Origin: Pseudomonas fluorescens
GTDB lineage: Bacteria > Pseudomonadota > Gammaproteobacteria > Pseudomonadales > Pseudomonadaceae
DNA: 64,000 nucleotides
Direction of reading: 5' to 3'
Assembly (NCBI GenBank): GCA_902825215.1
Contig: LR782234.1
Span: forward strand, 2,728,001-2,792,000
The position numbers were made by a program, and so were the translations under genes. The notes under the pieces were generated by a model, which saw only the letters and a program-made list of their open reading frames with translations, was not told the DNA's origin and ran no database searches. Of this stretch, positions 36,162 to 44,826 are shown one piece after another (the first letter of the stretch is position 1; every line of letters starts with the position of its first letter).

Positions 36162-36493
36162 ATACACCTAAATGTGTGTTGGGTGTGTCGGGTGCGTGCT
36201 GGGTTGGTTTTCGATACCCGACACAGGTCGAGGCCTTGAAATTCGCGGCTTCACGGGCTTTGTGCGGGGTGTGTTGGGTTTGGCGTCGCGCACGCGCCTG
36301 CGTGATGTTTTTCGATGCTCTCAAATGGCGAACAAAAAAACTCTATGCGAGGGACGAAAAACCCAACCAACCCAACACACTCAACTCAGATTGTTTTATT
36401 TGCCTGAATTTAAAGGGATTTATTTGTGTTGGGTTTGTGTTGGGTAGCGGTTTATTTGTGTTGGGTTCGATTTTTCGGGGGGTAGGGCGATGA
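36158..36493 (+). CDS. Low-complexity ORF coinciding with the iteron region
   Basis: 111 aa, rich in Cys, Val, Gly and Trp because it reads through GTGTTGGGT repeats. It begins as ATGA overlap with the replication gene and ends as ATGA overlap with the next gene. This argues for real translation, if only as a coupling device, whereas its composition argues against a normal protein. Confidence 0.35.
   Translation: MNTPKCVLGVSGACWVGFRYPTQVEALKFAASRALCGVCWVWRRARACVMFFDALKWRTKKLYARDEKPNQPNTLNSDCFICLNLKGFICVGFVLGSGLFVLGSIFRGVGR
36175..36466. repeat. Iteron array, candidate phage replication origin
   Basis: About nine copies of GTGTTGGGT or close variants. Direct copies are at 36176, 36185, 36196, 36271, 36426, 36437 and 36458; inverted copies at 36216 and 36370. 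Two are within the longer repeat TTTATTTGTGTTGGGT (36419-36434 and 36451-36466). The middle contains an AT-rich segment (about 36395-36425). Location directly after the primase-helicase gene fits an origin. Confidence 0.6.
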
Positions 36494-36978
36494 TCGATGA
36501 AGTTGAAGAACTCATGCAGCATTGGGGTAATCAGTTCAACCGGGTGGGTGACGGCGGCGGATTGGGCAGTCCGATGGCGACGATTATTGAATGGGGCGGC
36601 TCTGCCCCTCGCGGCACGCCGGGATCTCGCGATCTGATGATGGCGGCGGGAGGTGGTATGGATCACGCTGCGCAGGAAGTCGCCGCGGCGCTGGCACAAC
36701 TTGAGCGTCAGTCTGAAAAGGGCGCGCTGCTGGCGAAGCTGGCTCGCAATCGGTATCTGCCTCGACCTGCGTTGTCGGTCAGGTCTCAGTTGCCGATTCT
36801 TGGTCTCGGCGACAACGCAGATCGGACGTATCGGAACTGGGTTCATGCCTTGCATCAGCAGGTGCTGGTGATACTGACCGCGCGGAGCGCACCAGGCCGT
36901 GCACGGAATCGCCGTGTGAGGTCAGTTGAAACCAATCTTCTGCGAGCGTCTGCGGTTGCGCGGGTCAGATTGTTCTGA
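36490..36978 (+). CDS. Last early gene, unknown (Q-like position)
   Basis: 162 aa. The C-terminal half is basic (RSAPGRARNRRVRSVETNLLR), suggesting nucleic acid binding. It is the last gene before the P-box and terminators that precede the lysis genes, where lambda has Q. No sequence motif confirms an antiterminator; a replication accessory role is equally possible. Confidence 0.55.
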   Translation: MIDEVEELMQHWGNQFNRVGDGGGLGSPMATIIEWGGSAPRGTPGSRDLMMAAGGGMDHAAQEVAAALAQLERQSEKGALLAKLARNRYLPRPALSVRSQLPILGLGDNADRTYRNWVHALHQQVLVILTARSAPGRARNRRVRSVETNLLRASAVARVRLF

Positions 36979-36994
36979 CCGCTCGTCGGGGCAT

Positions 36995-37035
36995 ATTGTC
37001 GCATTGTGGTCACATTGCGGTTGCATTCATGTCGT
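36995..37035 (+). promoter_or_regulatory. PrtN P-box (four ATTG-type repeats)
   Basis: Consecutive units ATTGTCGC, ATTGTGGTCAC, ATTGCGGTTGC and ATTCATGTCGT at 11-bp period match the pyocin P-box pattern ATTGnn(n)GTnn(n) repeated four times. A PrtN-like gene lies in the same prophage (29815-30057). It would direct transcription of the lysis, head and tail genes. Confidence 0.75.
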
Positions 37036-37045
37036 TTGCTGACCT

Positions 37046-37073
37046 ACCGAAAAACACCTCTTTTCGGTTTTTC
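37046..37073 (+). terminator. First terminator after the P-box
   Basis: An 8-bp stem ACCGAAAA/TTTTCGGT with 7-nt loop, then TTTTT. It is AU-rich, hence weaker than the next one. Confidence 0.6.
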
Positions 37074-37175
37074 CGGAGGCAGGTAAAAAGTCACCACGAT
37101 ATGCGATTTGCGCCTGAATCGCTGACTGAGCACGTGCTGTGCAGATACACCCGGCCTTCCCTGTGCCGGTCACCT

Positions 37176-37199
37176 AACCCCGCTTCGGCGGGGTTTTTA
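37176..37199 (+). terminator. Second terminator before the lysis genes
   Basis: The stem aaccccgc/gcggggtt with a TTCG tetraloop is followed by TTTTTA. The same stem-loop recurs after the capsid gene (44494-44513). Confidence 0.85.
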
Positions 37200-37235
37200 T
37201 TTTCGGCCCCAAGGGTGTCTGCAAGGAGAATCAGC

Positions 37236-37589
37236 ATGAGCGAGCCGGCAACTGTTGTCGTGGCCGGTGGTGTGGGACTGGCGGCTACTGGTCTGCTGTC
37301 GGGCGTGGACATGCTCGCGGTGATCGGTGCGTTGGCTGGTTCTTTGGTGTTCTTCACCACCACTGAGGAATTGCCAGTCTGGAAGCGGGTTTTGTTCCTG
37401 CTGGTGTCTTTCGTGATGGGTTACATGTTCGCCCCTGCCATGGCCGAGGTTGAGTTGTTCGGTACCAGGCCATTCAAGTACACCGGGCCGGCGGCGTTCG
37501 GCGCCTCGGTTGTAGTCGTTACCGTCGCGCTCGCCATCATCAAAAGGCGCGGCCTCATTGCTGAACCGCAAGGGAGGCAGGATGGATAG
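37236..37589 (+). CDS. Putative holin
   Basis: 117 aa with three to four hydrophobic segments (ATVVVAGGVGLAATGLL, MLAVIGALAGSLVFF, VLFLLVSFVMGYMFA, AFGASVVVVTVALAII) and a charged C-tail. It is the first gene after the late control region, preceded by AAGGAG. The size and topology fit a holin that opens the inner membrane for the endolysin. Confidence 0.75.
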   Translation: MSEPATVVVAGGVGLAATGLLSGVDMLAVIGALAGSLVFFTTTEELPVWKRVLFLLVSFVMGYMFAPAMAEVELFGTRPFKYTGPAAFGASVVVVTVALAIIKRRGLIAEPQGRQDG

Positions 37590-37872
37590 TCAACTGATGC
37601 CGCAAGTTCTCACGCAGGCCACGTTCTGGTTGTGCGTTGCACTGTTCGTTCGGTTGTTCACGTTCCGCCGGCGTGGTGCGCGTTTCCGTCGAAGCATGAG
37701 TTGCCTTGCATGGGTGGTGATGGTCGCGGCTGGATCGGCTGTGGTTTACATCGGCAAGGGGCAGCTCGTCATGCCGCAGAACTCATGGCCGCTGGTGATT
37801 GTGCTGGGCGTGTTCGTGGGATCGGTGTGCAAGAGCAGTGGCAACCTGGCGCGCGTCTGGAAGATGGGCTGA
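37582..37872 (+). CDS. Second holin or antiholin-like membrane protein
   Basis: 96 aa with three membrane segments (LTQATFWLCVALFVRLF, CLAWVVMVAAGSAVVYI, WPLVIVLGVFVGSVC). It overlaps the preceding holin gene by 8 bp and has GGGAGGCAGG upstream. A holin/antiholin pair is likely. Confidence 0.72.
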   Translation: MDSQLMPQVLTQATFWLCVALFVRLFTFRRRGARFRRSMSCLAWVVMVAAGSAVVYIGKGQLVMPQNSWPLVIVLGVFVGSVCKSSGNLARVWKMG

Positions 37873-38240
37873 TGAGCAAGGTATCGGATGACCGTCGAGG
37901 TAGCAGTACCGCGCGGGGTTATGGGTACAGATGGCAGAAGTCACGCGATGGACATCTGCGCGAACATCCGTACTGCACGATGTGTTCGACCGACCAACGC
38001 CCGGTTGCGGCGGTGATCGTTGACCACAAGGTTGCGCCCAAGTTGAAGGACGCCAAGGACAGCGGCGATCCTGCCCGGATCAAGGCTGCATGGAAGCTGT
38101 TCTGGAACCCAGAGAACTGGGCGAGCCTGTGTAAGTTCTGCCACGACTCGACGAAACAGCGAATCGAGAAGAGCGGGCGCGTGCCCGGGTGCCATGCCGA
38201 CGGCCGTCCGGTCGATCCGGGGCATCACTGGAACCGGTGA
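37872..38240 (+). CDS. HNH endonuclease (packaging-associated)
   Basis: 122 aa. CTMC...VDHKVAP...NWASLCKFCHDSTKQ gives the HNH metal-binding fold with two zinc knuckles. In HK97-type phages this gene lies beside the terminase and is needed for cos cleavage. The start overlaps the previous stop as TGATG. Confidence 0.9.
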   Translation: MSKVSDDRRGSSTARGYGYRWQKSRDGHLREHPYCTMCSTDQRPVAAVIVDHKVAPKLKDAKDSGDPARIKAAWKLFWNPENWASLCKFCHDSTKQRIEKSGRVPGCHADGRPVDPGHHWNR

Positions 38241-38397
38241 CCGACCATCGCCGACGCACCAAAAAATGGCACAACCCCGAGGGTAGGGGGGGTGAAAAAC
38301 TTCATTTGGACTTCCTTCTAGACCGATCGCCCCCCTCTTTACACAAAGTCGGGAAAAATGAGGGGAGGGGGGTATCGATAGGTAAGGGGTTGAATTT
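38241..38397 (+). other. Candidate cos/packaging region
   Basis: 157 bp without a gene between the HNH and small terminase genes, the usual cos location in HK97-like phages. It holds an imperfect inverted repeat of CCCCCCTC (38329-38337) and GAGGGGAGGGGGG (38360-38372) and the short palindrome TATCGATA. The cut site itself cannot be read off. Confidence 0.4.
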
Positions 38398-38931
38398 ATG
38401 GCAGGAAATGGAAATTCGGGCCGTTCGCCTATACCAGCGTCGGTCCATCTATTGCGGGGAAACCCGAGCGGAAAGAACGTCGCGGCTCTGCTGGATGAAG
38501 TGCAGTCCCCGACGGTGCCGGTGAAAGCTCCGCTCATGCCGGATGTTCTTTCTGCCGATGCGGTGGCCGAGTGGGAAAGAGTGGTTCCGGCGTTGATGTC
38601 TCTGCGCCTCATCTCCGAACTCGACGCGATGGCTCTGTCCTCGTACTGCCAGGCCGCTGCGGATTGGCGTCGTTATCAGCGGCTGATCGCCGAGCGAAAC
38701 GCCAAATCCGACGATGAGCTGGGTGGTGATGTCCAGACGTTCAAGACCGGTGCCCAGCAGATGCACGTTCTGCGGCAGCTCGCCAACGACGCCGAGCGCC
38801 GCGCCAACGCCGCCGGCGCCCAGTTCGGCATGTCGCCAGTGTCCCGCCGCAACTTGAAAGCACCGGCGCCCCCGCAAGGTGAGTTATTCCCCAATGACCC
38901 AAGAGCAGCCGCCGAACAGTACTTCAGCTGA
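38398..38931 (+). CDS. Phage terminase small subunit, P27 family
   Basis: 177 aa. LLRGNPSGKN near the start and AEWERVVPALMSLRLISELDAMALSSYCQAAADWRRY are hallmark P27 segments. It recognises phage DNA for packaging. The large subunit starts inside its 3' end. Confidence 0.9.
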   Translation: MAGNGNSGRSPIPASVHLLRGNPSGKNVAALLDEVQSPTVPVKAPLMPDVLSADAVAEWERVVPALMSLRLISELDAMALSSYCQAAADWRRYQRLIAERNAKSDDELGGDVQTFKTGAQQMHVLRQLANDAERRANAAGAQFGMSPVSRRNLKAPAPPQGELFPNDPRAAAEQYFS

Positions 38932-40708
38932 TGACCGAGTGACCGCCTACGCGAATGCCGTGCTGGCTGGTGAAATCGTCGCGGGCCCTGATGTCCGCAA
39001 TGCGTGCAAGCGTCACTTGCGAGATTTGAAGAACGGTGCGGATCGCGGGTTGGTGTTCGACCTGGCCCGCGTGAATCGTGCCATCGGCTTTTTCGAAGAT
39101 GTTCTCTGCCTCAACGGCGGTGACTACGAAGGCATGCCGTTCTTGCTTGCACCTTGGCAGGCATTCGTCGTGGGCAGTTTGTTCGGTTGGATGACAGAGG
39201 ATGGTTTCCGCCGCTTCCGCTTGGGCTACATCGAGACGGGAAAGGGCTCCGGGAAAAGTCCACTGGTTGCTGGTATCGGCTTGTACGGTCTGGCATCCGA
39301 CGGTGAACGGCGTGCAGAGATCTACGCGGCCGCCACCAAGCGTGACCAGGCAATGGTATTGTTTCGTGACGCCGTGTCGATGGTGGACATGTCACCGTCG
39401 CTACATTCCCGGGTGGTGCAATCTGGTCGGGACGAGAAGGTCTGGAACCTCTACTACCCCAACACCCGTTCATTCTTCCGCCCGATCAGCGCGGACGAAG
39501 GCCAGTCCGGCCCACGCCCTCACATCGGCTTGCTCGATGAGGTGCACGAACACAAGACCGCTGCCACTGTGAACATGATGCGCGCCGGGACCAAGAACCG
39601 GCGCAAGGCCATGGTGGTGATGATCACCAACAGCGGCTCTGACAAGAAGACAGTCTGCGGTCAGTATCATGACCTCGGAGTGCGCATCTGCGCGGACATC
39701 GAAACAGACGACAGTTTCTTTGCATTCATCTGTTCGCTGGACGAAGGGGACGATCCTCTTACAGACGAAGCCTGCTGGCCGAAGGTCAACCCGTCGCTTG
39801 ATTACATTGCGCAAGGGCAGACCGACGGCATTCCCGGGCGCAAGTATCTGCGCGAGCAAGTGCAGTCGGCCCGGGGGCTGCCAGCGCAGGAGTCGGTTGT
39901 GCGCCGACTCAACTTCTGCGAATGGACCCAGGCGGATGCGCCCTGGATCTCGTGGGCAGTCTGGAAGCAGGCGGAAGAGCGCGTGCCGATGCGGATCCTG
40001 CGCAACCGTCGTTGCGTTGCCGGCCTCGACCTTGCCAGCACCACCGACCTGACTGCGTTTGTGTTGTTGTTCTGGCCGGTGCCACACGACCCACATTGGC
40101 GCTTGTTGCCGTATTTCTGGATTCCAGATGAGGACCTTCAGGGGCGCGAGGATCGAGACAAGGTTCCATATGCCATGTGGGTCAAGGATGGTCATCTTGA
40201 AACGACACCAGGTCGTGCCATCAGCAAGAAACACGTATTGCTGAGGCTCGTAAAAATCTGCGCGTACTTCGACGTGGAGCGCATCGGTTATGACCGATGG
40301 CGCATCGAAGACTTGCTGCAGCTGATGGCCGATGAAGATATCACCCTGCCAGAAATGGTCGGTTTCGGTCAGGGCTTCAAGGATATGGCGCCGGCAGTCG
40401 ATGAGTTTGAGCGTCGATTACTGGGTCAATCACCTGAGCAGGAAGTGATAGATCTCGACCCGTCGGACTACGAAGTCATCGAACCCGAAGTGGTCGAAAC
40501 CTTGCGTCATGACGGTAATCCGGTAATGACCTGGAACGCCGGCAACGCCGTGATCGTTTCCGACCCAGCCAACAATCGAAAGGCCGACAAGGCCAAGGCG
40601 ACAGGCCGGATTGACGGCATCGTCGCCTCCATCATCGCCGTCGGGACCAGCATCAAGTCCGCTGGCCCGAGCGGCAAATCCATCTACGACGAAGGGGCGG
40701 GTATATGA
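38894..40708 (+). CDS. Phage terminase large subunit (HK97 type)
   Basis: 604 aa. The ATPase domain has Walker A ETGKGSGKSPLVAG and Walker B IGLLDEVHEHK. The nuclease domain contains CVAGLDLASTTDLTA and a late IDGIVASIIAVGT segment. It cuts and translocates DNA into the prohead. ATG 38894 lies within the small-subunit gene. Confidence 0.93.
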   Translation: MTQEQPPNSTSADDRVTAYANAVLAGEIVAGPDVRNACKRHLRDLKNGADRGLVFDLARVNRAIGFFEDVLCLNGGDYEGMPFLLAPWQAFVVGSLFGWMTEDGFRRFRLGYIETGKGSGKSPLVAGIGLYGLASDGERRAEIYAAATKRDQAMVLFRDAVSMVDMSPSLHSRVVQSGRDEKVWNLYYPNTRSFFRPISADEGQSGPRPHIGLLDEVHEHKTAATVNMMRAGTKNRRKAMVVMITNSGSDKKTVCGQYHDLGVRICADIETDDSFFAFICSLDEGDDPLTDEACWPKVNPSLDYIAQGQTDGIPGRKYLREQVQSARGLPAQESVVRRLNFCEWTQADAPWISWAVWKQAEERVPMRILRNRRCVAGLDLASTTDLTAFVLLFWPVPHDPHWRLLPYFWIPDEDLQGREDRDKVPYAMWVKDGHLETTPGRAISKKHVLLRLVKICAYFDVERIGYDRWRIEDLLQLMADEDITLPEMVGFGQGFKDMAPAVDEFERRLLGQSPEQEVIDLDPSDYEVIEPEVVETLRHDGNPVMTWNAGNAVIVSDPANNRKADKAKATGRIDGIVASIIAVGTSIKSAGPSGKSIYDEGAGI

Positions 40709-40890
40709 AATTAGCCATCGCGGCCTGGCTGGCCGGCCTGTTGGGCTTCGGGCTGTTGGTCGGGGGCGTGGCGCTGATCAGCGTTCCCGCCGGTTGCATC
40801 GTCGCGGGTGTCGGTCTGCTGGCCTGGGCATATCTTGCTGATCGTGCAGCCGCTGTACTGAAGGCCCAATCCAAACCCCAAGGAGGTTGA
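40705..40890 (+). CDS. Small membrane protein between terminase and portal
   Basis: 61 aa with two membrane segments (AAWLAGLLGFGLLVGGVALI, CIVAGVGLLAWAYLAD). ATGA overlap with the terminase gene. Such small proteins are common at this place in HK97-type head modules; the function is unknown. Confidence 0.75.
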   Translation: MKLAIAAWLAGLLGFGLLVGGVALISVPAGCIVAGVGLLAWAYLADRAAAVLKAQSKPQGG

Positions 40891-40892
40891 GC

Positions 40893-42164
40893 ATGTTTTT
40901 CTCAAGCCTGCTCGGCGATGGGCGCGGCACTCTAACAAACCCGGACAGTGGGTTCTGGCGTGGACTCATTGGTGGTGGTCGCAACAGTTCAGGCGTCACG
41001 GTCACACCTGAGTCAGCGCTGGGTCTGCCCATCCTGCAGAACTGCGTCACGCTGCTGGCGGAAACAATGGGGCAGTTGCCATGCGAAATGTACCGCCGGC
41101 AAGAAAACGGGCAGCGGGAAGCGGCGATAAATCATCCCGCTTACGACGTGCTGCGGTACCAGCCCAATGGTTTTCAAACGCCTTACGAATACCGGGAAGG
41201 TTCCCAGCTAGCGGCGGGACTACGGGGCAACAGCTACAGCTTCATCGACCGTCGCGACGACGGCAATGTCATCGGCCTATGGCCGTTATGCAACAACAAG
41301 GTTCAAGTGCTGAAGGGGGGCGACCTGTTGCCGTATTACCGCATCGGAGCCAGTGAACCGGTGCCGATGCGCATGGTCCACCACGTTCGATGGGTCAGCA
41401 CCAATCAGTACGTTGGGCTCTCGCCGATCGAGGTGCATGCCGAATCACTCGGTCTCGCCCAAGCCGTGCGGCAGTACACCGGCAAAAGCTTCGCAAACGG
41501 CGTGACCGTGTCAGGCGTCATCGAGCGGCCTCGCGAAGCCCCATCGATCAAGGATCAGGGCAGCATCGATAAGATCGTCGATCAGTGGGGGCAGAAGTTT
41601 GGCGGCATGGACAACGCCAAAAAGGTCGCGCTGTTGCAAGAGGGCATGACCTTCAAACCCGTGTCGATGAACAACGTGGACGCTGAAGTGTTGGGCATCC
41701 TCAAAACTACCGGCACTGATATCGCCCGGATCTACAAGATCCCGCTGCCGATGGTCAACGACTTGGAGAAGTCCAACTACAACACCCTCGAACAACTGAT
41801 GATCCAGTTCGTGGTGTTCGCGTTGTTGCCGTGGGTAAAACGCCACGAACAATCAATGATGCGCGACTTCCTTCTGCCAAAGGATCGGCGCGAGTACTTC
41901 ATCGAGTTCAATCTGTCGGGTCTGTTGCGCGGTGATCAGAAGAGTCGCTACGAAGCCTATGCCATCGGCAGACAGTGGGGCTGGCTCAGCGTTAACGACA
42001 TTCGCCGGCTGGAGAACATGCCGCCGGTGTCGGGTGGCGAAATTTACCTGCAACCCCTGAACATGGTCGATGCAGGAAACCCCGGCGGCGATCTGACCAA
42101 CCCCAAGGTACGAGCCCAGCTCGAACTCCAGCACGCTGAAATCGGAAGGATTCTTGCGCAATGA
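40893..42164 (+). CDS. Portal protein (HK97 family)
   Basis: 423 aa. ESALGLPILQNCVTLLAETMGQLPCEMYRR, YRIGASEPVPMRMVHHVRW and STNQYVGLSPIEVHA are typical portal segments, with DIARIYKIPLPMVND downstream. It forms the dodecameric portal ring. The AGGAGG just upstream supports ATG 40893. Confidence 0.93.
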   Translation: MFFSSLLGDGRGTLTNPDSGFWRGLIGGGRNSSGVTVTPESALGLPILQNCVTLLAETMGQLPCEMYRRQENGQREAAINHPAYDVLRYQPNGFQTPYEYREGSQLAAGLRGNSYSFIDRRDDGNVIGLWPLCNNKVQVLKGGDLLPYYRIGASEPVPMRMVHHVRWVSTNQYVGLSPIEVHAESLGLAQAVRQYTGKSFANGVTVSGVIERPREAPSIKDQGSIDKIVDQWGQKFGGMDNAKKVALLQEGMTFKPVSMNNVDAEVLGILKTTGTDIARIYKIPLPMVNDLEKSNYNTLEQLMIQFVVFALLPWVKRHEQSMMRDFLLPKDRREYFIEFNLSGLLRGDQKSRYEAYAIGRQWGWLSVNDIRRLENMPPVSGGEIYLQPLNMVDAGNPGGDLTNPKVRAQLELQHAEIGRILAQ

Positions 42165-43105
42165 AAAACTACCTGAGAGCGTCCAGCCTGCTGTTCAACC
42201 AGCCGCTGCTGGTCAGCCCCGACATGCTTGATCTCGGCGTGCGTTGGGCCAATCAGGCAATGAGCCTGAACATCGTCAACATCGGCCCTACGCAAGGTGC
42301 GAACATCTGGGACGATGACGGCATCGACCGGATCGCGCAGCGTGAAGAAGAGCGCCGAACGGCCATTGCTCGAACCGGGATAGAGGTGATTCCGGTCAGC
42401 GGCGTGCTGGTCAGTCGTGGCAGCCACATCAGCATGTGCGAAACCATGACGAGCTATGAGTCACTGCGAGCGCAGTTGCGCAACGCAGTAGCAGATCCGA
42501 TGGTTGAGCGCATCGTGCTGGACATCGACAGCCCGGGTGGGTCTGCTGTCGGCGCTTTCGAGCTGGCTGCCGATATCCGTGCCATGGCTCAGCAAAAGCC
42601 CATTACCGGCATCGTCAACTTCATGGCTTACAGCGGCGGTTACTTGTTGGGCTCGGCCTGCAGCGAGCTGGTCGTCAGCCAAACCAGCGGCGTCGGTTCG
42701 ATTGGCGTGATCGCTAGTCACATGGACCGTTCCAAGATGGAGGAGGGGATGGGCGTCAAGGTGACCACGGTGTATGCCGGCGCTCATAAGAACGATCTCA
42801 GCCCTCACGAACCGTTGAGCGAGCAGTCGCTGAAATACCTCAACGATGTTGTTCAAGAGAGCTACCAGCTCTTCGTCAACGCCGTGGCGGAATACCGCGG
42901 GCTTTCCGTGCAACAGGTCATTGCCACTGAAGCGGGGTTGTATCGGGGGCAGGCGGGCATCAGTGCCGGCCTCGCTGATCGAATGCAAAGCCCGCAACAG
43001 GCGGTGGATGATCTCTCTCAATCCATCGCATTGAGTCGCGCAGGCCGCCAGTCCGGTCGCTTGTCGGTCCGTGCATCCGCGTTGAATCTTCAAACCCAGA
43101 TCTGA
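42161..43105 (+). CDS. S49-family prohead protease
   Basis: 314 aa SppA/ClpP-fold peptidase. DIDSPGGSAVGAFELA, AYSGGYLLGSACSELVVS (the serine in AYSGGY) and SGVGSIGV are the expected motifs, and the lysine may be in the ..KVTTVYAGAHKND segment. It would process the capsid N-terminus. ATGA overlap with the portal gene. Confidence 0.9.
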   Translation: MKNYLRASSLLFNQPLLVSPDMLDLGVRWANQAMSLNIVNIGPTQGANIWDDDGIDRIAQREEERRTAIARTGIEVIPVSGVLVSRGSHISMCETMTSYESLRAQLRNAVADPMVERIVLDIDSPGGSAVGAFELAADIRAMAQQKPITGIVNFMAYSGGYLLGSACSELVVSQTSGVGSIGVIASHMDRSKMEEGMGVKVTTVYAGAHKNDLSPHEPLSEQSLKYLNDVVQESYQLFVNAVAEYRGLSVQQVIATEAGLYRGQAGISAGLADRMQSPQQAVDDLSQSIALSRAGRQSGRLSVRASALNLQTQI

Positions 43106-43126
43106 CCGCGTTCGCGGCAGTCACCG

Positions 43127-43151
43127 AAACCCGCCCTGTGCGGGTTTTTTT
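43127..43151 (+). terminator. Intrinsic hairpin before the capsid gene
   Basis: AAACCCGC/GCGGGTTT stem, CCTGT loop, then seven T residues, inside the late operon. The same loop occurs at 48587-48609. Confidence 0.7.
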
Positions 43152-43167
43152 ATGCCCAGGAGGCAAC

Positions 43168-44487
43168 ATGTCCCAAGTACTTCAGTTGCGTAGCGAACGC
43201 GCGAAGATTAACGAGTCGATTCAGGCCTTGGCCAAGCTGGAGACCGCCGGTGAAAATTTGACGGATGAGCAGTTGGCCCAGTTCACCAGCCTGGAAACAC
43301 AGTTCAATGCGCTGACTGACAAGATCAGCCGTGCAGAACAGGCCGAGCGGATCGCTGCCACCAGCGCGGTACCGGTGAGCGAGTCCGCTCAAGGTCGCAC
43401 CGGCCCGCCACACGGCCATATTCACGGTGGTGGTCCAGCAGAAGCGCCCGGGGTGCGAATGGCGCAGATGGTTCGCCTGCTCGCCGCGGCGGGTGGCAAC
43501 CAGCATCAGGCCGCCCAAATGGCTCAACAAGGCGGGTTTTCTACCGATGTCTCCATGGCGTTGAGCACGGTAACGCCAGGTGCGGGTGGTGTGCTGGTCC
43601 CGACCAACTTTGCCACCGAAATCATCGAGGCGCTGCGCCCGATGTCCGTCGTACGCAAAATGGGTGCCCGCAGCTTGCCATTGAACAACGGCAACCTCAC
43701 CCAGCCCCGCATCACCGGCAACACGGTGGTCACCTACATCGGCACCGAAACCGATATCCCGCTGACCGGTATGACGTTCGCGGACACCAAACTTTCCGCG
43801 AAGAAAGCCGCCGCGATCGTGCCGATCTCTAACGATCTGATTGCCAACGCCGGTGTGAGCCCGCGCATCGATGAGATCGTTGTCGCTGACCTGGCTGTGT
43901 CGATGGGTTTGTCCGAAGATCTGCACTTCATCCGCGCAGACGGCAGCGGTTCGTTGCCAAAAGGTATGCGCTACTGGGCGCAGTCGTTCAACATCTTGCC
44001 AGCCCCGGCGGTGGATACCATCACGCTGGAAAAAATTGACCTGTTCTGCGGCGGCATGATGCTCCGTCTGGAAACAGCGAACGTGATGATGAAGGACTGC
44101 GGATGGTTGATGCATCCGCGTGTGTTCCGTTGGTTGCAGTCGCTGCGTGATGGCAATGGCAACAAGGCGTATCCAGAAATCGAGCAAGGCCTGTTCAAGG
44201 GTTACCCGGTTGGCTTGAGCAACCAGATCCCGGTAAACCTCGGTGTGGGTGGCGACGAGACCGAATTCTACTTCGTCAACTTTGCCGACATGATGATCGG
44301 CGAAGACATGGACCTGACAATCTCCTTCAGCAACGAAGCTTCCTACAAGGATGCGGAAGGCAACATGGTCAGCGCGTTCCAGCGTGACCAGACCCTGGTC
44401 AAAGTGATCGCCAAACACGACTTCGGTCCGCGTCACGTCGAGTGCATTGTCGTTGCCATCAACGTCAAATGGGGCGCTGGCATGTAA
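43168..44487 (+). CDS. Major capsid protein (HK97 fold)
   Basis: 439 aa. The N-terminal coiled-coil delta domain covers about residues 1-70 (LRSERAKINESIQALAKLE). The capsid core begins near 120 with STVTPGAGGVLVPTNFATEIIEALRPMSVVRKMG and contains KKAAAIVPISNDLI. The delta domain is presumably removed by the upstream protease. Its own AGGAGG lies 8 nt before the ATG. Confidence 0.94.
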   Translation: MSQVLQLRSERAKINESIQALAKLETAGENLTDEQLAQFTSLETQFNALTDKISRAEQAERIAATSAVPVSESAQGRTGPPHGHIHGGGPAEAPGVRMAQMVRLLAAAGGNQHQAAQMAQQGGFSTDVSMALSTVTPGAGGVLVPTNFATEIIEALRPMSVVRKMGARSLPLNNGNLTQPRITGNTVVTYIGTETDIPLTGMTFADTKLSAKKAAAIVPISNDLIANAGVSPRIDEIVVADLAVSMGLSEDLHFIRADGSGSLPKGMRYWAQSFNILPAPAVDTITLEKIDLFCGGMMLRLETANVMMKDCGWLMHPRVFRWLQSLRDGNGNKAYPEIEQGLFKGYPVGLSNQIPVNLGVGGDETEFYFVNFADMMIGEDMDLTISFSNEASYKDAEGNMVSAFQRDQTLVKVIAKHDFGPRHVECIVVAINVKWGAGM

Positions 44488-44493
44488 TCCAAC

Positions 44494-44513
44494 AACCCCG
44501 CTTCGGCGGGGTT
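44494..44513 (+). terminator. Hairpin after the capsid gene
   Basis: aaccccgc/gcggggtt with a TTCG loop, followed by only one further T; sequence-identical in its stem-loop to 37176-37195. It may be a weak terminator or an RNA 3'-end stabiliser. Confidence 0.6.
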
Positions 44514-44535
44514 TCGCATATCTGAGGGATGAGTG

Positions 44536-44823
44536 ATGACCGATAAAGTAGTGGTGCGTTTTTTGAAAGCCTGGCGTGGTTATTCGGCGGATGAGTTGGC
44601 AGCATTCAATAGCGCCGTTGTCGAGGGGTTGGAAGCGAAGGGGTTCGCGGAAGTTTACGAAAATGGTGAACCCGCAGCGAAAGGGAAGGGCGCAAAAGGG
44701 AAGGGGCAGAAATCAACTGGTGCCAAAACTCTGGAAACTCCATCCGCTGATACTGTGACTACTGCGAACACCAACCCCGCGACGGGTGCCGTCACCGAAG
44801 AAAAAGATGAAGAGAAACCCTAA
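44536..44823 (+). CDS. Small head-region protein, unknown function
   Basis: 95 aa. The N-terminal half is compact (VVVRFLKAWRGYSADELAAFN...). The C-terminal half is low complexity with KGKGAKGKGQK and acidic repeats. It is probably a head-tail or capsid accessory protein by position. Confidence 0.65.
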   Translation: MTDKVVVRFLKAWRGYSADELAAFNSAVVEGLEAKGFAEVYENGEPAAKGKGAKGKGQKSTGAKTLETPSADTVTTANTNPATGAVTEEKDEEKP

Positions 44824-44826
44824 CCC

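Noticed and set aside
36490..36978. Firm call as Q antiterminator
   Set aside because: Only position supports it; the P-box and PrtN-like gene give a better explanation for late control.
43150..44436. 428-codon open frame antisense to the capsid gene
   Set aside because: High GC produces long antisense frames; no ribosome site, no domain, and the plus-strand capsid gene is unambiguous.
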